From the NCBI GenBank assembly GCA_003529325.1, contig DPVW01000341.1, forward strand, positions 1-10,894: a stretch of 10,894 nucleotides of DNA, given 5' to 3'. Source of the stretch: Candidatus Latescibacterota bacterium (lineage in GTDB: Bacteria; Latescibacterota; UBA2968; UBA8231). A program made the translations under genes and the position numbers. The notes under the pieces were generated by a model. The model did no database searches. It was not told the origin of the DNA and worked only from the letters and a program-made list of their open reading frames with translations. Below, piece after piece: positions 1-6,738 of the stretch; the first letter of the stretch is position 1; every line of letters starts with the position of its first letter.

Positions 1-93
1 TTCAACTAACTTCGGGACCATGCCCGCTGCTTTACGGTCGCCTCAACAGCGGCTATCTTCTAGTACCGTCTACAGTTACCGGAAGTGGAGCAG
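1..93 (+). other. Upstream leader of sucA; no gene assigned
   Basis: This short stretch precedes sucA. One frame reads Phe-Asn-stop with TAA at 7-9, which could be the very end of an upstream gene, but two codons cannot identify it. The other two + frames stay open into sucA without giving a peptide I recognise. The only other signal is the promoter-like pair at 31-59. sdh genes often sit upstream of sucA in proteobacteria, but nothing here shows that. Confidence 0.3.
31..59 (+). promoter_or_regulatory. Candidate sigma70-type promoter for the sucA-sucB-lpdA operon
   Basis: A -35-like box TTTACG (31-36; 4 of 6 consensus positions) is separated by exactly 17 nt from a -10-like box TATCTT (54-59; 4 of 6 positions). 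Transcription would start near 66, giving a leader of roughly 20-30 nt before sucA. The spacing and position fit well. Each box is only a partial match, and the organism's sigma factor preferences are unknown. Confidence 0.45.
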
Positions 94-3024
94 ATGCGTC
101 CGAGCGACCTAAATAGCGCCAACAGCGACTACATCGATGCTCTCTACGAGCAATATCTGGCCGACCCTGCCTCTGTGGATTCGGAGTGGACCACTTTTTT
201 CCGTGGTTTCGATTTCGGTTTTCGGCGCAGCGAAGAAGAAGAGGAGGCGGTGGAAGGGACCTCGGCGGCGACACCAGAGTCGGTTCGAGTAGCGCCACCC
301 ACGCCCATTCAGGATCTCCCGCCAGCTCCCATTCAAGCGCCCCCTCCGGAACCTTCGGAACCCGTAGAGTCCGGCGGTCCTGATCGCCGCAAACGAGAAC
401 GGACCGACAAGGGTGTCGTCGCTCTTGTCAGGGCGTATCGTCAACGCGGGCACTTTATCGCCCAACTCGACCCTCTCGGCAACAATACGACAAGCCATCC
501 CCTGCTGGAGTTGTCTGAATTCGGGATAACCGACGAGGATCTCGAAAAGGGTGTGGGATTCGGCACATTCCAGTACAAGACCGACGGTTCACTGGTGGCC
601 CTGCTCGATGCGTTGCGCCGCACCTACTGTGGCACCTTGGGCATGGATACGATGACCACCGTCGACAAGGAGCAGGAGGCCTGGCTGGAGGCGAAGGTCG
701 AACCCATCCTGGGGCGTCTGACCTACAGCGTGGAAGAGCGTCGTCGTATTCTCTTTCAGCTGATCGAAGCGGAGGAGTTCGAGCAGTTCCTGCATACGCG
801 CTACATCGGGCAGAAGCGATTCTCGATCGAAGGCGGCGATGCGCTCCTGCCGCTGCTCGATGCCCTGGTGGAGACGGGCAGTGGTCTGGGTGTAGAGGAG
901 TTGGTCATCGGCATGGCCCATCGCGGTCGGCTCAATGTCCTGGCCCACATCCTGCACAAGCCCTACGAAGTGATGCTCGCCGATTTCGAAGGCGCATCAC
1001 GCGAAGAGGGCGCCGAGGACGAGGGCGACGTCAAGTATCATCAGGGTTATTCGTACGACTTCGTCACGCGCCAGGGGCGCAAGATGCATCTGTCTCTGAG
1101 CCCCAACCCAAGCCATCTCGAGTTGGTGAATCCCATCATCGAAGGCATGGTGCTGGCCAAGCAGGACTATCTGCACGACAAGGAACGTGGTCGGGTGATC
1201 CCCCTGCAGATCCACGGAGATGCGGCCTTCACCGGTCAGGGTACTGTGGCGGAAACGCTGAACCTGTCGCAACTGGACGGCTACTGGAATGGTGGCACGA
1301 TCCACATCATTATCGATAACCAGTTGGGCTACACGGCCCTGCCGAGGGAGTCCCGCTTCACGCAATACCCCACCGATATCGCCCGGCAGATCCAGGCCCC
1401 CGTGTTTCATGTCAACGCCGACGACCCCGAGCAGGTCGTCCACGCGGCGCGGCTGGCCATTGAGTTTCGCCAAGAGTTCAAGCGCGACGTACTCATCGAT
1501 CTGAAGTGCTATCGGCGGTATGGTCACAATGAGGCGGACGACCCGACGCTGACCCAACCGCTGATGTATGCCGATATCAAGGATCATCCGACGGCGGCGA
1601 CGTTATACGGTCAGCAGTTGGTCAGTGCTGGCGTCGTTTCGCAAGAGGATGTCGATGGTATGCGCGGTGATGTGCAAGAGGTCCTCGATCGTTGCCAGGA
1701 AAAGGCCAAGCGGCTGAAGGTCAAGCCGCGGACCAATACGTTCGGGGGTGTCTGGCAGGGCATGACCTGGGCGGGCCAGGAGTGGGATGCGGACACCGCC
1801 GTCACCCTCCGTACTCTCAAGCGGCTCGGAGAATTGGTGACGAAGGCGCCAGATGGATTTCATCTGCATCGCACTGTCGAGCGGCTCAATCAGGCCCGCC
1901 GCGAGATGGCTACCGGCGACCGCCCCATCGACTGGGGTTGTGCGGAGATGCTCGCCTATGGCAGTCTGTTGCTGGAGCGTGTTCCCGTTCGCCTCGTTGG
2001 CCAGGATGCCCAACGCGGAACCTTTGCCCATCGCCACGCCGTGTGGCACGATGTCGAGACCGGCGAGCGACACAGCCCGCTGACGGACATGGCGAGGGAC
2101 CAGGGCGAATTTGTCGTGCTCAACACGATGTTGTCAGAACTGGCCGTGCTCGGGTTCGAATACGGCATCACCTCCACCGATCCACGTCGACTGGTGATGT
2201 GGGAGGCTCAATTCGGCGACTTCGCCAATGGTGCCCAACTCGTCATCGATCAATACATCGCCAGTGCCGAAGCCAAGTGGCACCGTATGTGCGGCATCGT
2301 CATGTTGCTGCCCCATGGCCAGGAGGGTATGGGTCCGGAACATTCGAGTGCCCGTCTGGAGCGCTATCTACAGTTGTGCGCCAAGAGAAACATGCAGGTC
2401 GTCTATCCTACGAAACCGTCGCAGATCTTCCATGTCCTGCGGCGGCAGATGCATCGAAATTTCCGCAAGCCGCTGATTGTCATGACACCGAAGAGTCTGC
2501 TGCGCCATAAGGCCTGCGTCTCCGATCTGTCCGAGTTTACCGATGGTGGCTTCCAGAATGTGATCGATGCAGAGGTCGCCGATGTCGAAGCCGTGCGCCG
2601 TGTCATCCTGTGTACCGGCAAGATCTACTATGATCTGCTCGCCGGACTCGAAGAGAAGTCCCTCGGCGAGGTCGCCATCGTGCGCGTGGAGCAACTCTAC
2701 CCCTTCCCCGAGGTGGAACTGGCGAAGGTCATGAGTGGTTATTCCAATGCGGACGAATATCTCTGGGTGCAGGAAGAGGCATTGAACATGGGGGCGTGGT
2801 ATTTCGTGCAACCCCTGCTCGACGACCTATTGCCCCTCGAAGCGGGGTTGCGCTACGTCGGCCGTGACGAGGCTGCCAGTCCAGCCGTCGGGGATGCGGT
2901 ACAACACCAGAACGAACAACTGGAGATCGTCGAACAGGCTCTCGACATCGCCAGCGACAAGCAGTTGAAGCTGGAAGATGCAAAGTCCCGCGTCGCCGGT
3001 GCTGATGGCGGCAGCGGCAGCTAA
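94..3024 (+). CDS. sucA: 2-oxoglutarate dehydrogenase E1 component (thiamine-dependent)
   Basis: E1 of the TCA-cycle 2-oxoglutarate dehydrogenase complex. It decarboxylates 2-oxoglutarate on thiamine diphosphate and succinylates the lipoyl group of SucB in the cytoplasm. Residue numbers count from ATG 94. The N-terminal segment (SDYIDALYEQYL, about 11-22) is typical of E1o. The core carries GMAHRGRLNV with the E1o active-site His (276), VKYHQGYS with a second His (316), the thiamine-diphosphate motif HGDAAFTGQG (374-383) with its partner Asn in DNQ (408-410), and CYRRYGHNEAD. The C-terminal half has WEAQFGDFANGAQ, LPHGQEGMGPEHSS and the late WVQEEALNMGAW motif. ATG 94 (976 aa) is preferred because GGAAG at 81-85 lies 8 nt upstream; GTG 85 would add three residues but lacks a ribosome binding site. 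The protein is about 40 residues longer than the 933-aa E. coli enzyme, with an acidic, proline-rich linker at about 45-105. Identity is near certain; the start is less so. Confidence 0.97.
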   Translation: MRPSDLNSANSDYIDALYEQYLADPASVDSEWTTFFRGFDFGFRRSEEEEEAVEGTSAATPESVRVAPPTPIQDLPPAPIQAPPPEPSEPVESGGPDRRKRERTDKGVVALVRAYRQRGHFIAQLDPLGNNTTSHPLLELSEFGITDEDLEKGVGFGTFQYKTDGSLVALLDALRRTYCGTLGMDTMTTVDKEQEAWLEAKVEPILGRLTYSVEERRRILFQLIEAEEFEQFLHTRYIGQKRFSIEGGDALLPLLDALVETGSGLGVEELVIGMAHRGRLNVLAHILHKPYEVMLADFEGASREEGAEDEGDVKYHQGYSYDFVTRQGRKMHLSLSPNPSHLELVNPIIEGMVLAKQDYLHDKERGRVIPLQIHGDAAFTGQGTVAETLNLSQLDGYWNGGTIHIIIDNQLGYTALPRESRFTQYPTDIARQIQAPVFHVNADDPEQVVHAARLAIEFRQEFKRDVLIDLKCYRRYGHNEADDPTLTQPLMYADIKDHPTAATLYGQQLVSAGVVSQEDVDGMRGDVQEVLDRCQEKAKRLKVKPRTNTFGGVWQGMTWAGQEWDADTAVTLRTLKRLGELVTKAPDGFHLHRTVERLNQARREMATGDRPIDWGCAEMLAYGSLLLERVPVRLVGQDAQRGTFAHRHAVWHDVETGERHSPLTDMARDQGEFVVLNTMLSELAVLGFEYGITSTDPRRLVMWEAQFGDFANGAQLVIDQYIASAEAKWHRMCGIVMLLPHGQEGMGPEHSSARLERYLQLCAKRNMQVVYPTKPSQIFHVLRRQMHRNFRKPLIVMTPKSLLRHKACVSDLSEFTDGGFQNVIDAEVADVEAVRRVILCTGKIYYDLLAGLEEKSLGEVAIVRVEQLYPFPEVELAKVMSGYSNADEYLWVQEEALNMGAWYFVQPLLDDLLPLEAGLRYVGRDEAASPAVGDAVQHQNEQLEIVEQALDIASDKQLKLEDAKSRVAGADGGSGS

Positions 3025-3045
3025 CCAAAAACACAGGAACCCCCC

Positions 3046-4353
3046 ATGGCAGTCGAAGTAGATATCCCTGAACTCGGGGAATCGATCAGCGAAGTCACCC
3101 TCCTCGAGTGGTTAAAAGGTGAGGGTGATTACGTGGACAAGGATGAGCCGATCTGTGTACTGGAGACGGACAAGGCCAACGTCGATCTTCCGGCGCCCGC
3201 CGCAGGCGTTCTGCGGCAACTGAAGAAGGTGGACGATACACTCTCCGTGGGAGACGTGCTGGCACGGATCGAAGAAGGGGAGGCTACGGGTGCGAGCGGC
3301 AATGGTGCGGCAGCCGAGGTCGCAGCACCGGAGGAGGTGGTCGAAACCGCCCCCGAAGCGGCGCCGGTAACGCCGGCACCGGCGCCGACAGATCTGAGTC
3401 CTGCAGTGCGTCGTCTGGTAGAGGAGAACGACATCGATCCCGCACAGATCGAAGGCACCGGTCGGGGTGGTCGACTCATCAAACAGGACATTCTTGCAGT
3501 GCTCAAGGAACGTGAGCGAGATGCCCGGGACAACGAGGCTGTCGCACCGACAGCTCCGGCCCCCGCCGTTGCCAAGAGTGCCCCACCCGCGGCGCCGGTA
3601 GCAGCGCCGAAGCCGACACCGGTGCCCGCCGCCAAGACAGTACCGCAGAGTCAGGATGGGGTCCGCCGCGAGCCCATGTCCCGCATCCGCAAGCGCATCG
3701 CCCAACGCCTGACCGAAGCTCAACGTACGGCGGCGATGTTGACCACCTTCAACGAGGTCGATCTGTCGCAGGTAATGGCACTGCGCAAACGCCACAAGGA
3801 GCGATTCCAGGAGAAGTACGGCGTCTCCCTTGGGCTCATGTCATTCTTCTCGCGCGCAACGATCATCGCACTGCAGGATCTGTCCGCCGTCAACGCCAGC
3901 ATCGATGGCGACGACATTCTCTACCATGACTACGTCAATCTCGGCATCGCCGTGTCCTCCGAACGTGGTCTCATGGTGCCCATCATCCGTGACGCCCAGG
4001 CACTGTCGATGGCTGCCGTCGAAGCGGAGATCAAACGCCTTGCTCTGGCGGCGCGTGACAACAAACTCGCCCTCGACGAATTGTCAGGCGGCACCTTTAC
4101 GATTACCAATGGCGGTGTCTTCGGCTCCATGATGTCGACGCCGATTCTGACCCCTCCGCAGACCGGGATTCTCGGTATGCACACCATCAAGGAGCGTCCT
4201 GTCGCTGTGGATGGTGAAGTCGTCATCCGGCCGATGATGTATCTGGCGCTGACCTATGACCATCGCGTCGTCGATGGTGAACAATCGGTGAAATTTCTCG
4301 TCCGCATCAAGGACCTGCTCGAGGATCCCGCCCGCCTCATGTTAGAGGTCTGA
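3046..4353 (+). CDS. sucB: Dihydrolipoyllysine-residue succinyltransferase (E2 of the 2-oxoglutarate dehydrogenase complex)
   Basis: E2 core of the same complex. It accepts the succinyl group from SucA on a swinging lipoyl arm and transfers it to CoA. The 435-residue protein has one lipoyl domain (about 1-77) with the lipoylation Lys43 in ETDKANVD, an Ala/Pro-rich linker (about 80-115), a peripheral subunit-binding domain (about 117-152, [11 protein letters not shown] to [12 protein letters not shown]), a second Ala/Pro linker (about 165-203), and the catalytic domain (about 208-435). The latter ends with DHRVVDG, giving catalytic His406 and Asp410. The stretches [21 protein letters not shown] and [15 protein letters not shown] are E2o-like and argue against pyruvate or branched-chain E2. 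AGGAA at 3035-3039 lies 6 nt before the ATG. The gap after sucA is 21 nt and lpdA follows after 2 nt, so the three genes are surely co-transcribed. Length and domain count are normal for SucB. Confidence 0.97.
   Translation: MAVEVDIPELGESISEVTLLEWLKGEGDYVDKDEPICVLETDKANVDLPAPAAGVLRQLKKVDDTLSVGDVLARIEEGEATGASGNGAAAEVAAPEEVVETAPEAAPVTPAPAPTDLSPAVRRLVEENDIDPAQIEGTGRGGRLIKQDILAVLKERERDARDNEAVAPTAPAPAVAKSAPPAAPVAAPKPTPVPAAKTVPQSQDGVRREPMSRIRKRIAQRLTEAQRTAAMLTTFNEVDLSQVMALRKRHKERFQEKYGVSLGLMSFFSRATIIALQDLSAVNASIDGDDILYHDYVNLGIAVSSERGLMVPIIRDAQALSMAAVEAEIKRLALAARDNKLALDELSGGTFTITNGGVFGSMMSTPILTPPQTGILGMHTIKERPVAVDGEVVIRPMMYLALTYDHRVVDGEQSVKFLVRIKDLLEDPARLMLEV
4344..4348 (+). promoter_or_regulatory. 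Ribosome binding site deciding the TTG start of lpdA
   Basis: AGAGG lies inside the last codons of sucB, 7 nt before the TTG at 4356. The protein aligned from this TTG has the short N-terminus expected before the FAD-binding GxGxxG motif, and there is no ATG nearby. It supports an unusual TTG start and coupling to sucB translation. Confidence 0.55.
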
Positions 4354-4355
4354 GC

Positions 4356-5729
4356 TTGTCCGCATACGATCTCGTCGTTATCGGCGCTGGTCCCGGTGGT
4401 TACGTTGCCGCCGCCCGTGCCGCCGATCTGGGAATGAAGGTCGCCTGTGTCGACAAAGGCTGGCTTGGTGGTACCTGCCTGCAGGTGGGTTGCATCCCGA
4501 GCAAGGCGCTACTCGAGGCGAGCCACCACTGGGCCCAGTTGCAGGATGGACTCGATGATCAGGGCATCGTCGTCGGCGACCTGCAACTCGATCTGGCGGC
4601 GATGATGGCGCGCAAGAACAAGATCGTCGACACGATGACGAAAGGTGTGGGCGCGCTGTTCAAGGGCAAGGGAGTCGACTACGTCGAAGGCATGGCGAGT
4701 CTCACCGGTTCTGGCGGGGTCGCTGTTGAGGGCGTCGGCGAGTTGCAGGCGAAGCGCGTCCTGCTGGCGACTGGCTCCTCTCCCGTGGAGTTGCCCGACC
4801 TGCCCTTCGACGGTTCCCGCGTCCTCAGTTCCACCGAAGTGTTGTCCCTGGATGCAGTCCCGGACAAGATGGTCGTCATCGGCGCCGGCGCCATCGGTCT
4901 GGAGATGGGTTCGGTGTGGAGTCGCCTCGGCACCGAGGTCGAGATCGTCGAGTTCATGGACGTCGCCTTGCCAGGGTCGGATGCGGATATCTCACAACAG
5001 GTGCAGCGCACCTTGAAGCGGCAGGGAATGTCCTTCCGACTGTCGACGCTAGCCGTTGGCGCCGAAGTACAGGACACGGGGCTGCAACTGCGACTCGCCA
5101 AACGAGACAGTGACGAGATCGAGACCGTCGACTGTGATTGTGTTCTCGTATCGGTGGGGCGCCGACCACATACGGCAGGTCTGGGCCTCGAAGCGGCGGG
5201 TGTGGCGTTGACGGAGCGTGGTTTTGTCACCGTCGACAACGACTACCGCACGACGGCCGATGGCGTGTATGCGATCGGTGACGTGACGCCCGGGCCGATG
5301 CTGGCGCACAAGGCTGAGGCTGAAGGTGTCGCTGTCGTGGAGCGTATGGCCGGCATGGGCTCCTCCATCAACTATGACGCCATCCCCAGCGTCGTCTACA
5401 CCTACCCCGAGGTCGCCTCCGTGGGGCAAAGCGAGGCGGCAGCACGCGAGAGTGGTTTCGAAGTTCGCACGGGAACACATCTGTTTCGGGCCAATGCACG
5501 GGCCCACAGCATGAACTGCATCGACGGCTTCGTGAAGGTTGTCGCCGACGCTGATTCCGATCGACTGCTCGGTGTTCATATCTTCGGCCCGCAAGCATCG
5601 CATCTGATTGCCGAAGCCGTTGTCGCCATGGAGTTCGGTGGCAGTGCGGAAGATCTGGCGCGTACCGTGCACGCCCATCCTAGCTTGTCCGAGGTCGTAC
5701 GCGAGGCGGCTGCGGCAGCCACTGCATAA
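4356..5729 (+). CDS. lpdA: Dihydrolipoyl dehydrogenase (E3)
   Basis: FAD-dependent E3 that reoxidises the dihydrolipoyl group of SucB and reduces NAD+. The 457-residue protein has an N-terminal FAD-binding motif GAGPGG (10-15), the redox-active disulfide Cys41/Cys46 in GGTCLQVGCIPSK, an ATG motif (138-140), the NAD-binding GAGAIG (176-181), a second FAD motif ending in AIGD, and the C-terminal dimerisation domain with the HPSLSE signature supplying catalytic His441 and Glu446. All residues needed for activity are present. The residue after Cys41-Leu is Gln where many homologues have Asn, a small change. The start is TTG, two bases after the sucB stop, consistent with translational coupling. 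Its place after sucAB suggests it serves this complex; it may also supply pyruvate dehydrogenase or glycine cleavage, as shared E3 enzymes do elsewhere. A mercuric or glutathione reductase is ruled out by the lipoamide-type C-terminus. Confidence 0.96.
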   Translation: MSAYDLVVIGAGPGGYVAAARAADLGMKVACVDKGWLGGTCLQVGCIPSKALLEASHHWAQLQDGLDDQGIVVGDLQLDLAAMMARKNKIVDTMTKGVGALFKGKGVDYVEGMASLTGSGGVAVEGVGELQAKRVLLATGSSPVELPDLPFDGSRVLSSTEVLSLDAVPDKMVVIGAGAIGLEMGSVWSRLGTEVEIVEFMDVALPGSDADISQQVQRTLKRQGMSFRLSTLAVGAEVQDTGLQLRLAKRDSDEIETVDCDCVLVSVGRRPHTAGLGLEAAGVALTERGFVTVDNDYRTTADGVYAIGDVTPGPMLAHKAEAEGVAVVERMAGMGSSINYDAIPSVVYTYPEVASVGQSEAAARESGFEVRTGTHLFRANARAHSMNCIDGFVKVVADADSDRLLGVHIFGPQASHLIAEAVVAMEFGGSAEDLARTVHAHPSLSEVVREAAAAATA

Positions 5730-5735
5730 AAAACC

Positions 5736-5764
5736 TTGCATAGGATTTTGGTCCTTACTAGTTT
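5736..5764 (+). promoter_or_regulatory. Weak candidate promoter for an intergenic transcript
   Basis: TTGCAT (5736-5741) is followed after 17 nt by TAGTTT (5759-5764), which keeps the three best conserved -10 positions. A transcript would start near 5771 and end at the terminator by about 5895. Matches are partial and such pairs occur by chance, so confidence is low. Confidence 0.25.
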
Positions 5765-5770
5765 GAAATG

Positions 5771-5895
5771 CGTTCCAGACAGTGGCCGGGCGCATTGCGA
5801 CAATCACTGCCAAGGTCGTGCATCGAGGCGGGCCCGGTTACAGATCATGTCCAATGGCAGCGAGTAAGGCCTGGGGAATCCTCCCGGGCCTTTTC
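5771..5895 (+). ncRNA. Candidate structured RNA (3' end of the lpdA transcript, small RNA or leader)
   Basis: This non-coding stretch between lpdA and the methyltransferase gene can fold into an 8-pair helix (5784-5791 with 5832-5839, two G-U pairs). A second helix nests inside (GCGAC 5797-5801 with GTCGT 5815-5819, one G-U pair), with a loop at 5802-5814. CTGCCA (5807-5812), mostly in that loop, is complementary to TGGCAG (5855-5860), so a pseudoknot is possible. An intrinsic terminator follows at once. A competing hairpin (CAGTG 5780-5784 with CACTG 5805-5809) also exists. I recognise no known family. Helices this short can arise by chance in GC-rich DNA, so only conservation would settle it. 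Confidence 0.3.
5866..5894 (+). terminator. Rho-independent terminator after the sucA-sucB-lpdA operon
   Basis: Arms AAGGCCTGGG (5866-5875) and CCCGGGCCTT (5883-5892) pair over 10 positions with a single T-G wobble, leaving a 7-nt loop. The 3' arm runs into a T tract (5891-5894), then CTCGTT. This is a classic intrinsic terminator on the + strand. It lies about 137 nt past the lpdA stop and 46 nt before the methyltransferase start, so it separates the two gene groups or attenuates readthrough into the second. Confidence 0.85.
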
Positions 5896-5940
5896 TCGTT
5901 GCTTAAGCGAACCCGTCTTTCTCTCTCCTAGAGCCTGTCC

Positions 5941-6666
5941 GTGTATCAGTTAAGCGCCGAGCAATACGACGTCCTTTATGCGACCAAGGACTACGAACGC
6001 GAGGCTCACCTTCTGCACCACCGTCTCGCGCGCCTGGATCCATCGTTGCACACCGTTCTTGACGTGGCCTGTGGCACGGGCGCACACGACGAACATCTGT
6101 GTCGTTTTTACGAAGTCGATGGGTTGGATCTCACGCCGGCATTTCTCGAGTTGGCGCGTCGGCGCAATCCGCGTGGCCGGTACCACCTGGTAGACATGCG
6201 TCAATTCCGACTCGATCGACTCTACGACACCGTTCTCTGTCTGTTCAGTTCGATCGGATATGCTCGGACTCACGCCGATCTGCTACGCACCCTCTCCTGT
6301 TTCCGCGAACACCTGACGCCGAGAGGGGTCGTCGTCATCGAACCCTGGTTGGCGCCTGATGTGTGGGAGGCCCCTCTCGTGCGCTGGGATCACGGCGCCG
6401 ATGCCGACACCAGCATCGTCCGGATGACTCGCTCCACACGGCGCGAAGAGGGTACGGACTGCATCTCAGTGATGGAGTTCCACTATCTCATGGGCACGGC
6501 TCAAGGCATCGAGCACTCGCGGGAGACGCATGAGATGGGACTTTATACACAACGGCAAATGGCGTCCGCGCTGGTCGAGTCCGGATTTCACAATGTCCAT
6601 TATGACCCCAAAGGTCTGACGGGTCGCGGACTCTATATCGCCCGCGTGGGTCGCGGCAATTCGTGA
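5941..6666 (+). CDS. Class I SAM-dependent methyltransferase, resembling amino-sugar N,N-dimethyltransferases (TylM1/DesVI type)
   Basis: Cytoplasmic methyltransferase of 241 aa with the Rossmann-type SAM fold. Motif I is VLDVACGTG (39-47), the acidic residue after strand 2 is Asp63 in GLDL, VDMRQFRL (84-91) gives the adenine-contacting Asp85, and DTVLCLFSSIGY (96-107) is motif IV and beyond. The pattern of VACGTG with H close behind, DMR-F-L, FSSIGY, a conserved EPW (134-136) and a C-terminal GRGL resembles TylM1 and DesVI, which dimethylate the 3-amino group of dTDP-amino sugars (about 250 aa). That family match is by eye, and no sugar-nucleotide genes are visible here, so the substrate is unknown. 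GTG 5941 is the first usual start after an in-frame TAG at 5929-5931; only a weak AGAG (5930-5933) precedes it, so translation may be modest. The gene opens the second group, after the terminator, and is followed 72 nt later by an aminotransferase gene. Confidence 0.85.
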   Translation: MYQLSAEQYDVLYATKDYEREAHLLHHRLARLDPSLHTVLDVACGTGAHDEHLCRFYEVDGLDLTPAFLELARRRNPRGRYHLVDMRQFRLDRLYDTVLCLFSSIGYARTHADLLRTLSCFREHLTPRGVVVIEPWLAPDVWEAPLVRWDHGADADTSIVRMTRSTRREEGTDCISVMEFHYLMGTAQGIEHSRETHEMGLYTQRQMASALVESGFHNVHYDPKGLTGRGLYIARVGRGNS

Positions 6667-6689
6667 TGACGTCGCCGCGCGATTATCTT
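6660..6689 (+). promoter_or_regulatory. Weak candidate promoter ahead of the aminotransferase gene
   Basis: TATCTT (6684-6689), the same -10-like hexamer as before sucA, is preceded after an 18-nt spacer by a poor -35-like TTCGTG (6660-6665) overlapping the end of the methyltransferase gene. If used, the aminotransferase and nadE could be transcribed independently. The -35 match is weak. Confidence 0.2.
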
Positions 6690-6725
6690 CCCCCCACCTC
6701 TCGAATTGCACGCCCAGACCGACAC

Positions 6726-6731
6726 AAGGAG
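6726..6731 (+). promoter_or_regulatory. Strong ribosome binding site deciding the aminotransferase start
   Basis: AAGGAG is 7 nt before ATG 6739, which is ideal spacing. It places translation start at this ATG and not at the upstream in-frame TTG 6706. Confidence 0.85.
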
Positions 6732-6738
6732 TAAAATC

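Noticed and set aside
997..1587. A 196-codon minus-strand open frame inside sucA
   Set aside because: It mirrors the thiamine-binding region of E1; no independent protein features.
1692..2510. A 272-codon + strand open frame inside sucA
   Set aside because: It lies fully within the E1 coding sequence in another frame, is Arg/Pro/His-rich and matches no family; it is a product of GC-rich codon use.
5049..5813. A 254-codon minus-strand open frame over the end of lpdA and the gap
   Set aside because: It is antisense to the conserved lpdA C-terminus, has no recognisable domain and lacks a convincing ribosome binding site.
5838..5880. Faint likeness to the 3' half of a TPP riboswitch (GATC, then AATGGCAGCG, then AAGG)
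   Set aside because: The upstream CTGAGA element and the CTGG/CCAG helix are missing, and the downstream gene is not a thiamine gene.
5736..5940. 6S RNA, SRP RNA or a SAM/SAH riboswitch in the gap
   Set aside because: None of the conserved signature sequences I know for these RNAs is present on either strand.
5768..5953. A 61-codon small ORF in the intergenic region
   Set aside because: It runs through the terminator hairpin into the methyltransferase gene, has no ribosome binding site and no protein-like features.
6706..6738. TTG 6706 as the aminotransferase start
   Set aside because: No ribosome binding site precedes it, whereas ATG 6739 has AAGGAG at 7 nt; the extra 11 residues are not family-like.
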